This document shows, piece after piece, positions 1 through 11,745 of a stretch of 64,000 nt of DNA. The notes below the pieces were generated by a model. The model did not search any database and was not told the origin of the DNA. It saw nothing but the letters and a program-made list of their open reading frames with translations. Position 1 is the first letter of the stretch, and each line of letters begins with the position of its first letter. The translations under genes were made by a program, and so were the position numbers. Source of the stretch: Edolisoma coerulescens (taxonomy: Eukaryota; Chordata; Aves; Passeriformes; Campephagidae). The stretch lies in NCBI GenBank assembly GCA_013397115.1, contig VWZW01000879.1, positions 248,390 through 312,389 on the forward strand. The letters are read 5' to 3'.

Positions 1-261
1 GCTTCCAACATAAAAATCCAGACTCATCACAACAGTCAGAAAGGTGTCAGCTAGCCCAGTCCTCAAGTGCAAATTCAGCTGAAGCATATTTCAAAGACAA
101 CTGCACTGACCAGATCCAGTCGGAAGGTACCCTGATGTTATGAGGCCTCTGTACTGTCAAGCCTTAGTTTTACACAAGAGGCAGGTTGGAGTCAGCACTG
201 CTTTCCACAAAAAGCAGTCATACCTCCCCCTCTCCTAGTGTGTTCTTGCTGTCAAATTCCT

Positions 262-845
262 GCTGTCCAGTCTTATTCAACTTGTTTATCAGCAACCTGG
301 ATGACAGGATAGGGAGCACCCTAAGCACGTTTGCTGATGATANAGGGTACTGTGCTCAATTCTGGTCTCCACAGCTTAGGAAAGACAAAAACCTACTGGA
401 GAGGGTCCAGTGGATGGCCACAAAGGTGATGAGGAATCTGGAGCATCTCTCTTATGAGGAGAGACTGCAGGAACTGGGCCTGTTTTGTTTAGAGAAAAGA
501 AGACTGAGAGGGAACCTCATGAATACATACAAGTATCTCTAAGGCAAGTGCCAAGAGGATGGTGCCAGAGTCTTCCGTGGTGCCCAGAGTCAGGACAGGG
601 AATAATGGGCATAAACACAAGAAGTTCCACCTTACACTTCTTTAGACTGAGGGTGGCAGAGCACTGGAACAGGCTGCCCAGGGAGGTCATGGGGTCTCCC
701 TCTCTGGAGACATTCAAAAGCCATCTGGATGGGTTCCTCTGTGATCTGCTCAAGGTGACCCTGCCTTGGCAGCAGGGTTGAACTAGATGATTTCCAGAGG
801 TCCCTTCCAACCCTACCTGTTCTGTGGTTCTGTGATTCAGTGATT
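262..845 (+). repeat. CR1 LINE fragment (ORF2 end plus 3' UTR)
   Basis: The left part translates to the reverse-transcriptase segment LFNLFISNLDD...LSTFADD. The right part gives the typical CR1 ORF2 tail (LEHLSYEERLQELGLF, EHWNRLPREV) and then the CR1 3' end (GGTCCCTTCCAACCC and GTTCTGTG-like octamers). An N at 343 lies exactly where the two halves meet. From the usual CR1 ORF2 I infer that roughly 120 codons are missing at that point. The reading frame is broken around 541. This is a dead retrotransposon copy, not a host gene. Confidence 0.92.
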
Positions 846-1600
846 CATCCACCCACAGACTATCCCTCAATCCCCCTCATTTGTACTGTCAGAAGTATTT
901 CTGAAGCTCTACTGTGAACTTCACTGGGCAATGGATCCAAGTTCAGCACAAACCAGCAAGAAAATGATAGTTCCAGGGACAAGAAGGAGACCAGGCTCTT
1001 TCAGTGAGAGTACTGAGAGAGCCAGCTTGAAGGATATGAAACTAAAATTTCAATTGTACTATGGGAGTGGCTCACAGTCAGGGCTCACTATAGAAGTTCA
1101 AAGGAATCCAGGATGCATGTCTGGCTTACATTTACATTCTCTTCCCTTTTAAGTGTTTATTCCTACTTTTTTTTTGCTCCTCTTCCTCCCATTTTGAAAT
1201 CAACTTTTGATTTCTTGCAAATTGCTCTTTTATACTTTCTTACCCTTTGGTATCTTCCCACGGAAGACAAGGCTGGCAAAGCGTAGCCAAGAGAGGATGC
1301 CAAGTAGCAGCTTACATTGTTTTAACTCTCAGCGATGCAACTCTAGATCACTGTGAGAAAAACCAAGATTCCTGGAAGAGAGCAGGCCTTCTTAGCTACA
1401 GAAACTTGTTCTCACACCTTTGGAAGCTACAGCCACATCCTATTTCTTATGCTTCTTCCCCTAAATACAACATATTCCCTACTTCATGTAATTTAGCTTT
1501 CACAGTTTAATTACTTCCTTCTCCATTTATATCTACAAGGTGCAACTTCTCTCACTATGAGGCAAGTCGACTGTGGTTCGAGAAGTAAAAAAAATCAAGT
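846..1600. other. Gene-free stretch left of the TCP10-like gene
   Basis: Nothing recognisable was seen here on either strand. The short open frames lack splice context and resemblance to known proteins. A T-rich run sits near 1167. Confidence 0.5.
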
Positions 1601-1619
1601 TTACAACACTTTAAAAGCT

Positions 1620-1625
1620 TTTATT
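1620..1625 (-). terminator. Candidate poly(A) signal AATAAA of the TCP10-like gene
   Basis: AATAAA on the minus strand, about 105 nt after the candidate stop codon, followed by a T-rich stretch (1588-1596 region) that could act as the downstream element. Confidence 0.4.
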
Positions 1626-1730
1626 ACAAGCCACCGTAAAAACAAAGCACCTTCCCCTGACCTGCAATAAAATCAGTTAGAATCACTGGCAAGGGCAAAA
1701 ATTCACAGGAATTGCACAACAGACTTAGGT

Positions 1731-1966
1731 TCAGGTTTCCAGCACTTTTTGCCCACCTGAATCTGAAAGCTGCACGTGTTCTCCTGAGATTTCTGAACTG
1801 CTCTCATTTGGCGTGAACTCTGGGGATCTGCTTTGCCAAGCAGAGCACATTGCCAAGGGAGACGTCTGGGAGAATTCCAGGCTCTCAGCTTGGGAAGAAT
1901 TTTGTGATGGGAACTGGACAGGAATGAAAGTAGCCGGAAAGCATGGAAGGGGTGGCATCGTGGCTG
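1731..1966 (-). CDS. TCP10-like gene, candidate last coding exon
   Basis: Acceptor CTTCTCACCCAG ends at 1967, and phase 1 fits the helix exon. The reading begins ATMPPLPCFPATFIPVQF, continues Ser/Glu-rich and ends QKVLET at TGA 1733-1731. A second possible AG lies 17 nt upstream but breaks the phase of this frame. A minus-strand AATAAA at 1625-1620 is a plausible poly(A) signal about 105 nt past the stop. Membership rests on phase, composition and position; I found no homology strong enough to prove it. Confidence 0.5.
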
Positions 1967-4900
1967 CTGGGTGAGAAGGTATCCTGGGAGAAACAGAAAA
2001 GCCTAAAAATAATCACCAGAGAAGAAAAATTAGAGATGCTTAAGACAAGTATTTTTGCATTGAACTAGAAATCTCTTGCTAAACTGGTATGACACGAAAA
2101 CAGTGTTGCTTTTATGTTTCCTGGTGGCTGCATGTTCAAAATGAAATTATCAAATTCTGCTTTTGTTATTTTATTTAAATCGTAAAACCTGCTTGCTGCA
2201 ATCATCAGTTGTAACCAAAATTATTATATGCTACAGGGATGTTGAATTAAAGAGAACTTACAAAGAACTCCTGAGCAAGTAAAAAAAAACCCATTTACCC
2301 TAGGACTCCTTAAGTCAATTGGCAGGTAAAAGTTATGTATCTCAAAATATCTCTGAGGCATACCTTAATGCAAAAGTGGAAAAGGTTTTCCTTTTAACTC
2401 TGGATGGCTGGTTACAGGTTATATTAGAAGACTTACTAGTGGAAAAAACATAAGCAGTTCTGCATAGGGACCAAAGTCCAGGTTCACTACTTCCAGGAAA
2501 AAAAAACATTTATAAATTAGACTTGCTTTTTATTTTCTTTCTTTATACCATGAACCCTCTCTGTCCTGTGACCTAACTTCAACAAGCAGAAAGAGAATGT
2601 CTGAGACTGAAAATGTCTCACCCCACAGTTAATGCATTTTTTGGAAGAAGGCTGACCCATGGATTTGAAACCTGTCTGGCACAGATTCAGGGATATCCCA
2701 CTCGCTACTTCTGGGCAGATGCTTTAACCATGCAGCCAGCAGGTGGTCAGAGCCACTTCTGTGTATGTTCCATGAGGCATTAAAATGACAACCTGCAGTT
2801 CAATGAGGTTTTGATCTTACTCTTGAATGCCGTGTTACTTCTTTAAATGCATTGCAATATTAAAGCAACTACCTTTACCATAATAACATAAATCATAGCC
2901 CTACTAGTTCTTCATATTTTACTTTAAAGCTCAATGGTACCAAACTAATGCAGTGTCCTTTGCTATCCTAAACTTACACTGCCTCCAGTAACAAAAGAGG
3001 ACTTTGAGTGCACGTTTTGCTTCCTTTTAATGCAAGTCAACACTTTGTCTGTGGCCTTATGTGTTACCTAAATGTAGCTGGATATGTAAATATACCTGAA
3101 GAGAATCCTATAAATATATTTCTTACTGTATGAGCTTGATCTTGAGTTCATGGTACTAACTGTACTTGCTTTCTTCAGAAATGCATTAAAGGATTCACAG
3201 CACAGGGGCAGGGGGAAGAGAAATTTGTATGATGAAGCACAGCAGACTCGAGACACTTTCCTTCTCATGCTTCAGCCCTTCCTGAGAACCCAAAAAAAGT
3301 GGTGCAGCCAGAGAACAGTTCTGCTCTCACTGAACTGCTGGAAGTAACAACAAACACCTTGCTAATTGTGGCACTTGGGCAGACATTAATGAGCAACATA
3401 ATTGTTCTGTGAAGGTTCTGCTTTGGTTGGAAAACTTGGAAGCCACAGACTGTGTACTTGTTCCACCTGCTCACCACAGACAGCTTGGTGGTTTTTGCCT
3501 GCCATTTCAACCAGCCTTTTCTCTGAGACAAAAAGAACAGGATGATGAAGGTTTCATTTACTCAGCCACAGTCTCCATCCTCTCTCTTTCTCAGGCTGTC
3601 TCCCTAGTATAGAGCAGTGGCTCTTGACAGCTAATTCACAGTGGCATAGCTCCGTCAGGAAATCTGGTACAATGACAGCCAGGCCTACTCATGCCACTGC
3701 TGCTGTGCCTTGGCTTCTGGCCGCGGGGTCAATGGTTGAAATCCTCCTTATCCACCCACAAAAAAACCCTGATTGTCACACACCATCAAGACCTTCAAAC
3801 AGATCTGACACTGTGCTCTTGATGCCTTGGGTTTTAACTTTTATATTCTTCAAATCCTGTACTGCCTAGTAGTTTCTCGTAGCCTGTCAGCTTCTGCTCT
3901 CTCATGCTAAGATAGACATACCAAAGCCTCTGTGAGCTTGTTATTCAAGGACACTCAGACTGCCCTAGGCCCAAAAGGTGTAAACTAGGGCCTCTAGAGA
4001 GGTGGAGAAGTTGTAGAAGTTACATCATTAGCTGAAGTTTTAATTGGGGAATTTATGCTGATATGCAGATTAACCAAACCTTTAAAAGTGTGAAGAACTC
4101 ATGACTCGTCATCCGTCTTGGGGTCCTTTTCGGATGTAGCCTTTGGCTCCCCAGAGTGTGCCTTTGAAGGCCTTTCAAATGAATACCTACCCTTATTCCC
4201 TTATTCTGTCTAGTCTCTGTTTTTAGGTGGCCACTTTAGGCATCACTCTTTCTCAAGTTTCTTGTTCCCTTCAGTCTCATATTTCTTTGCACTGCTGGCA
4301 TGATCAGGAAGCTCAGAAAGGGCCCCACAATGCAAGCAGACAAGCTAAGCTGCAGAAAGCCTGGCTTTTAGTGGTCTCTCGGGGGTGGTGGTTGCCCCTT
4401 GCTTCCCACTTGGTGCATCTACCCCAGCATACACCTCCTGCCTGCACACGTGCTCTGGCAGCCCCACAGCTTTTCACGCTGCTGGGAACATGTTCAATGA
4501 CAGCACCTGCTACACCCCAGTGGTGCAATGGATCTGCTTGTCCGTTGTTTATCCAGCCCAACATTTTGTCATTCCTACAGAAGATTGTCTCAACCCATGA
4601 GGCTGAGAGGGACTGAAGCAAAGCTCCTTTTGTTTTGTTAGCTAACAACAGGTGTTATGCTCATTGGTGAGGTAGATGAAACTTGCTAAAATTCCATTTT
4701 CTTTTATGAAAGCAATAATATAAGGTCATATTTCCCTAAAATAGTGCCAGCTCCAAGGGTTTCCAGGACAGAGGGTAAGGGGATGGCGATAAACTCTTAC
4801 TTTTTATTATTATCTCTAAATGTGCCTAAAGCAATGCCTATTGTCATGAATGAACTTTTGCAAGTAGATGCTCCTCATATGGTAACTGAAATAAATAGAA

Positions 4901-7900
4901 TTTTGATTATAAAGGATTATGTCCAAACTGGTCAAACTAGATGTGCTATGAAGTATATGCGCATGGGGAACGACAGAAGACATGGCTGTCTCAGAGGACT
5001 GTCTCACCTTGTATGATTAGAACATGGGAAAAAAACTTCAAAAAAAAAAGTGGATTTTCAATTCCAAAAAGTTGTTTGTAAGACCTCATCAAGCTATACT
5101 GAACTCTATCATGGAAGGTGCCATCACCTGGTTCTCCTAACTCTCCTCTGAGGTCTTAACATAATGAGATTCTTGCACAGATCCTTGACTGGACCAAGAA
5201 GCTTGATATTAGACTGAAAAAAATTAATGCCAGATCAATGTACACGTGCAGGCAGGGGATGCCTTAAGCTGCTTAGGGCCTTAGCTCATGGGTTAGGTGA
5301 AGCTGCCTCCTGGGCAGGTTCCCTGAGAAGCAGCATCAACCCTGCCCTTCCTGTGCATTTACGGATACTTCCTGTCTGATGTTATGCAGCCCTGCTAAGG
5401 CCAGGCCAATGCTCTCACAAGACTACATGATTTCCCAAGAATTCTTCTTTCACCTTGGGGTCACACACTGAGGAGAACGTGCTACTGCTGTGGACAGGAT
5501 GGGAAGGGGTGGCGGCTCCTCTTTTTCTACTTGCTAAGCAGATGGTGTTTTCCAGCAATCCCACTGTAATAAGAAACTGTTCAAGGAGTTGTATCATGCT
5601 GTTAGGAAAAGGCTGCACTATTAAAGGTAAGTATCTATTAACAGAAGCATGGTGTGTTGACTTTCTTCCTCCTCTTTTATCCATGCAAAGCTGGAACTTT
5701 CATGTATAGGTACAGAAGAGAAAGGATATTTCAGCTTCTCTGTAATTTTTACCACTATACTATAATTTTCTGTACTGACATTCAAGACTACTTCAATAGA
5801 ATTCTGTATGGGAGGTCTTTTATTAAACATAAAGGTTCTCCTGAAATTTCAGTGTGCAGAAGAGGAAAGAAGTGTTTTCAGAAGCTTACAGCTTGTATGC
5901 AATATTTGTAAAGAAGTGAATATTTTAGCCCAACTGCCTGAGAAGGAGCCCCCAGCCACAGAAAACAGCTATCAAACCTTCTCTTTTTTTAAAGAACTGC
6001 TGGATTTCACAGCTGGAGTGCAAGCAGCAGCAGGTGCAGGTGGCACAGTGTGAGGAGAGATTCCCTGAGTACCTGGGTTGTAAAGTGCAATGATTTTCTG
6101 CTGTTCAGCCACCAGCCTTTGCAGCTGCTCCATCTGCTGCTTCATCAGCTGGTCCTGCTGCCCTGGAGACTGAAAATAACAGGAAGATATAGTATCAAAA
6201 AACCCTTCTGCATGGTTTTTAATCAGAAAGAATCACCATGTCTGAGCTTTGGGGGTAGGAGTTTCTTAAAATGGGTATTACTTTGAATAAAGAATTTTAA
6301 CATTTATATTTAAAACTCTTTTGGCATGTTAGAACTCAAAGCATACACTGGCACTGATGAAAAGGAGCTTTTGAAAGTCAATATCCACAGACCAGAGATG
6401 CAAGTAGTAGGAAATATAAGCATGGTCTGAAACTAGGGATGAAAGGGTAGAAGAATGATTCTGTCTCTGACTAAATTGCTGTCGCTATTTCCACAGCCCT
6501 TCTGCAGGCCAGGTACTCCCCACAGGTACACACGTATCCAACCTGCCTTGATTTTCTGAGTTTCCCAGTTTATATCTGGGAACTATTTGACTCCTTTAAG
6601 TCATCTGTTTCTTCTGTCCTGTCCACTGAGAAGAACTACCAGAGATCAGTAGTGCAAGTGATAGGTCCTTTTTTTCTCTTTTATTTATTTATTGTGAATT
6701 ATCAGATCTGTCCCAGAGCTAAAACTTACAACATAAAGATGGTGTCATATTGCTGCTGTGCCAGGAGCTTCCCAGCAGTCTACCTGTAAGCACAATTTTC
6801 ACTCTACTGTCTCTCTCTCTGGTATTATTCGAGAGCACCATGTAACAAAGCAAAGCCCAAGGTCACTTTTTCTTCACCAGGCTCTTTGAGAAGAGTTCAA
6901 GTAATTCCCATATTCAAATGGCAGAAGGCACCAAAGAACAAAGAATGCCTGAGACCCAGTATCAGATTTTATGACCAGCTGTTGATAGTTTACAATATCA
7001 CAGGATACGTTCTGGTCATTAAACTTAATGACCTGGTTTACGTCATCTGAGAACAGAAGTAGCAGAGTCTTGGGACTCACAAGGAATTTTCTTCAACTGC
7101 AGCTTTACTTACATTATTACTTTCTCAACAACCAAGGAATAACAAATTTTCTGCTCCTATATGTAAAGTACTACACTCCTCCTTAGAATAAAAAAATGTT
7201 AAAATAATGACAGACCTCTGGTGGAGAGAGGATTGAGAACTGCCAGCATAGATACATGCTAAGTAATAAATTCAACTATGTTGGAAACATAAGAGTTTCT
7301 TTAAATATACAACTAAGACACTGTATTGTTTACTGTCTTATGAGAAGCAGATTGATCATTCAGTGGAAGAGATACTGTGGAGTTACTTCTGTGCACCACT
7401 TTGTCAAAACGAAGAAGAGGAAAAAGTCAGAAATGGAAAAAAGTGTATAGAAAGAACATGGAACATGAGAAGAGGACTGATAAAAGACATGAAAAAAGAA
7501 CATGAACGTGCCCCACACCCATTACAGACACAAGAATGTGGAGCCAGAACATGCAAACCTTTCCATTAGAGGGAGGGAGATAGCAACAACTATCAAAGAA
7601 GAGGAGTAAGAGCAAGATTGTTTAACAGCCTCTTGTGAAAAGCACTTTATTTCATTCATGAATTAGAGCAACAGCATCAGACACAGGCTTATGATGCACT
7701 TCCCAGTCTTGACAGTAAAACTTCCTACCTATATACAGACATGAAAGTTACTGACCCTTTTTTTCTGGACAGATTGTGCCACTATCAGGAATACACAATG
7801 TGCAGTTAAAAATTCAGTGATTATTTAAAGCAAACCAACCTGCTCCATGGTTTTGTATGTGGTAGCACAATGGTTCATCTCTGAGGCAGGGAGGAAAGGA

Positions 7901-8280
7901 GGGAACATTTCCAAGGTCTCACTCCCATCATGAATTCCAGCCTGGTTTACACTGGAAGTCAACTTCCGAGGAAAAAAATCAGAGTTGGTTGAATAAGATA
8001 ATTGCTTTGAATGCTGAAAAGCTTGGCTGTGGCTCAGGTTATCTGTTGAGACATTACTGTTGCTTATCAGATCTCTGGCTTCTGAACTAAGTGGAAGTGA
8101 ACAGCTCTTGCTGGAGGACTCATTCATATTGCCAATCCAACTTGGGTATAATGAAGGTACAACCTTCTCGGTTGTACTGGAAGATGGTACCATGTTGGTC
8201 AGATCACTGACAGTCTGCTGTGATGGATGGTCTTCCTCCTTAAAAGTGTCTGCTTCCATGCCCTCCTTTCTGAAATCCAT
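1731..8280 (-). CDS. CENPJ/TCP10-family (TCP10-like) gene, three-exon model
   Basis: The model joins 8280-7840, 6169-6073 and 1966-1731 (774 nt, 257 residues plus stop). All phases agree and the introns are GT-AG. The first coding exon is rich in Ser and Thr. The second encodes a Gln-rich helix with the core MEQLQRLVAEQQKIIAL, which closely resembles the N-terminal QLEQLQRLMEEQEKLL segment of CENPJ/CPAP, the centriole-length protein. The third is Ser/Pro-rich and ends in VLET-stop. The gene follows CCR6 in the same direction, as TCP10L2 does in human 6q27, which supports a TCP10-type CENPJ paralogue. Neither the long coiled coil nor the C-terminal TCP10 (G-box) domain of CENPJ is visible. Function cannot be stated; a centrosomal or testis role is only inferred from the family. 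Extra exons or a different last exon are possible. Confidence 0.6.
1967..6072 (-). other. Intron 2 of the TCP10-like gene (inferred)
   Basis: About 4.1 kb with no clear exon of a known protein. It holds one charged open segment (4107-4195, minus strand) that reads like protein but lacks a good acceptor; see findings. Confidence 0.45.
6073..6169 (-). CDS. TCP10-like gene, CENPJ-type helix exon
   Basis: 97 nt, preceded by TTATTTTCAG and followed by GTACTC. It encodes SPGQQDQLMKQQMEQLQRL and then VAEQQKIIALYNP, an amphipathic Gln-rich helix. This is the best family evidence for the gene, since CENPJ has KRQQLEQLQRLMEEQEKLL near its N-terminus. Phase 0 in, phase 1 out. If the donor were skipped, the frame would run on for about 35 more codons and stop near 5973 (TGA). 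Confidence 0.65.
6170..7839 (-). other. Intron 1 of the TCP10-like gene (inferred)
   Basis: About 1.7 kb, with donor GTTGGT and acceptor TTATTTTCAG. No repeat or exon was recognised inside. Confidence 0.5.
7840..8280 (-). CDS. TCP10-like gene, first coding exon
   Basis: 147 codons from ATG at 8280-8278 (MDFRKEGMEADTF) to MEQ, followed by the donor GTTGGT (7839-7834). The frame stays open upstream of the ATG to a TAA near 8350, so the exon extends as 5' UTR or a non-ATG-bounded coding part. The only possible acceptor upstream (ACCACAG) has an A-rich tract before it and is weak, so I take this ATG as the start. The protein is acidic and Ser/Thr-rich with no known fold. No reading-frame damage is seen. 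Confidence 0.65.
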
Positions 8281-8446
8281 GTTAGGGAAGTGTGACAAAA
8301 TCCACCATGAACAAATGTGCCATACTGATGTAGTAAATCCTGTGGTTTATTTTCTTTCTTTTCTTTTTTTTTTTTTATCCAAGAGAGATTATTTTTAGCA
8401 CCCTCTGAATGCAGAGTATCGTCAGACTTCAGAAACTGTAAAACAT

Positions 8447-8514
8447 GCATATATACTTTTATATACTATTATATATGTAAAAGTATACATAAATATACAT
8501 ATACATACATATAA
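8447..8514. repeat. AT-rich TATA/CATA low-complexity tract
   Basis: About 70 bases made of ATATAC, TATATG and CATATA units without a strict period. Confidence 0.75.
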
Positions 8515-11499
8515 AATGCTGTTAGGATACATGCAATACAAAACCCCTATAAAATCCTTTACATTCAGAGAAAGTGTTTCATGATCAAAAGTGACTGCAG
8601 AAAGCAGGTAATGAAGATAACAGAAGGAAAAAGGAGGAAACAAATGTTATGTGGAAAAAAAAAAACCCAAACAAAAACATCACTAGAAAACTGACTGATG
8701 TTTAAGTAGCTCAAAAGAATGTTTATTTCAAAAAGACAGAATAACACTGCTGCACTACTAGCTTGCATCCGTTCTCCCTGGGACCAGTAAGTCTGAGACA
8801 GCTGGGAAAACACAGTCTGCTTCCCCTCTTTAGGTACGTGGCTCCAGCCCTTCCAGGGCAGGGGCCAGGCTTTTGTTACTTACCTTAAAAAATTGGGGTG
8901 GGGGTATCTATTTCAGCAGGTAAAGCTGGTGAGCACCCCCATCTTGATTCAAGGTACTTTATTTCCATTCTTTGAGAAATGTGGAGTCTCCAAGAACTTC
9001 ATTCACTCACAAGAAAACAATTTCATGCCTTCTTCCTCCCCTAATGTAACTGGTGTGTGTAAGATGTTTACACACCCTTCCAGCTTTGTTACCTGCTTTG
9101 ACAGATCCATCATGTGTCGCTAGGAAACGTTATGTTGTTTGCAATCTTAAAATCCCCTTAGAGTCAGCTACAGTTCCACTGGAAACACTTTGGAAATCTA
9201 AAAATCTAAACCAACAGAAGTCAAGACTGTCTGGACAGATGCTTGTACACTAAAATAAGAACCCTACAGAAAGGATCTGAAATAAGAGTGAAAAATAGAA
9301 TGGAAGCAGGTGTAGTAAAGACAAAATAATGGACAGGGACAGGACAGAAAGAATGGGCAAAGGAAACACATTTAAAGAAGTAAAGCCCCTGACCCTATAT
9401 TGCAATTCCCTCCAAAGGTTAAAAAGAAACACCAAATTCCCTAGTTTTCCCATTCCTCTGCTGTCAGTAGGAGTATTGGTTGTGTCCTAGTATTGCACAG
9501 GATATGACAATTTGCTTCTACAGATCCCCACTTCAGGTCAAACTCAACTGGAGCTAAAAGTTCAAACCAGATGGTGATTTCTCTGTATGGAATACTGTAT
9601 GCAAGTTGGTTGTGATTTTGGGGGCGAATGTTGGTGTTTGTTTTGTTTTGGGTATTTTTACTTTTTTTTTAAATATGGGGAACAACACATACCCACAGAA
9701 AAAACACTGAACTGTTCATAGGTTACAGTTCAAATGCTGAGCAGTTGTCAGCTGCCAGCATAAAGGTTATGGTCTGTAATAAGGTACAAATACAAAGCCT
9801 GTTGGTGGCTTATCCTGCTGACATCACATTTTGTACCAGGTGCATGGAGACTCCATGTCCTGGTCATGCTTTCTCCAAAATATAAATGAAGGAAACACGA
9901 ACTCAAGACTAAGAATGGTGGGATCTGGAAAGAGGGAACATTTGCCAAGAGAATCTCTCAACAAATTCTTCGCTTTAGGCACCTCAGGTAAAGCATTATG
10001 AAGAACTGGATTTTGTGAGGCAACTTTCTTGACATCAACACCAAGGAAAAGATATTCCGACCTTGGCATTGATAAGGTGTCTGAGTGGCAAATGTGACAG
10101 TGTCAGCTTTTATCCCAGCAAAAATAAAAGAAATTCCAGTAACTGTCCATCATCGTTCATCTTCTTCATCCGTTTAATACATTTTAAGTTCAGGAAAGCA
10201 GGGGATGTATTCTTAATGCATGAGGTTTCGTACCTAAGATTTAGGCTGTTAACTGCCTAGGCTGGTAGTTGATTTTAATTTGTATGAGAAACTGAACACT
10301 AAAGCTTGCTCTATGGTGAACCTTTTCAATGTTTGCTTTCTCGTGGTTGTTGGTTGCCAGGGAATCAGTGAATAAACAGAAGTTCTCACCTAAAGCCCTG
10401 ACCCCTTCAGTTCTTCCTGGTCTGCACCTCTCAGTCAAAAACCACATGAAGCCACTCCTGCTCCTGGCAGCACAGTAATTCCTCAGTAAATATGGCCAAA
10501 TAAGTCAGAACTGCTCCCTGTGAGGCAGAAGTACCTTTGCCAGCAGCAAACAAGGAATAGTGGTACAAGCTGATGATTGCCTTGTGAAGCGTTTGTGGGG
10601 AGTCCCTGCTTTAACAGAATTTTTTTCATTTAAAGACTGTCACAAAGAGCAACATGTTTTATCTCAGGCAGTTGCCTAATAAATATTAGACAAAGTAAAT
10701 AAGTAAAATACTTTACACTTTCACAGGCCTTCCACCCAGGTAATTTTAAAACACTTGTTGTGTTAACTCAACGTGTTAATGAAGTCAGTATGTCTATGCA
10801 TGCCTGATCTTTTAACACTGCTAAAACCTCACAAATTCCCCTGAAAATAAATCTAATTGAAAGCCCTGACAGCTTTAATTGGGTCCCCAAAAGCAGCATT
10901 AGGAAGTTAACCACATGTACCAAAGCCTGCAGAATTCAGCTGAAGCCTCACAGCCAGACTCGTAGCCCTGCAAAAGAACTGCCAGTGACAGGGGCACCCA
11001 GGGGAACCCCCTTCCCATTCCACTCTCTGATGGACTTTTGGGAGAAGAATCTTCCTAAATCCCGAAGCAGTTGCACAAGTTTCTCCCTACTGGAGATAGC
11101 AATGAGAAGTTACACTTTGTAAATTGCTCTTTTGCTTTCTAGAATCATATTAACAGTAAAGCAGCAGCCAGTAATTTAAGCCATATAGATAAACAGAACA
11201 AGGAGACATAAATCAGGGGTGACAATTTTCTTTTAAGTAGCACAGAATATAAAATATTCAACAAGCATTGAAGTTCTGGACTTATCCTGCACTCACTGCA
11301 TTCTCCAAAATCTGATGAATGTTTTATCATTCTGTATCTGCACTGCTCTGATACCCAGCAATCCAGGCACAGATCTTGACCCTTCTCTGTTGAAAATCGT
11401 AGAACCACAAAACAAAATTATACTTTATTTTATCCTCTACTTATGCAAATAAGTATGCAGCAGCTTCATGGGTTATATTGGCCTTCTGTAAACGTGAAC

Positions 11500-11745
11500 A
11501 CACATGGGCTGTTGGAGCAAGTCCAGAGAAGAGGATCACAGGGCTGGAGCACCTGTGCTGTGAAGAGTGGCAGGGATGGGGCTGTTCAGCCTGGAGAAGG
11601 CTCCCAGGGGAGACCTTACAGCAGCCTTCCAGTACCTTAAGGGAGCCTGCGTGAGAGCCGGAGAGGAACAAGGGCACATAGCGATAGGACAAGGGGGAAT
11701 GGCTTTAAGGTAAAAGTGTTTAAAAAGTTTAGACGAGATATTAGG
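11500..11745 (+). repeat. CR1 LINE fragment
   Basis: Matches the CR1 tail region: GAGCAAGTCCAGAGAAGAGG, CTGTTCAGCCTGGAGAAGG, AGCAGCCTTCCAGTACCTTA and GATATTAGGAAGAAA, in the right order on the plus strand. Both ends are degraded and there is no 3' octamer tail. Confidence 0.9.

Noticed and set aside
4227..4648. Overlapping frames of 129 (plus) and 111 (minus) codons
   Set aside because: Both strands are open together, with no family resemblance and no exon borders.
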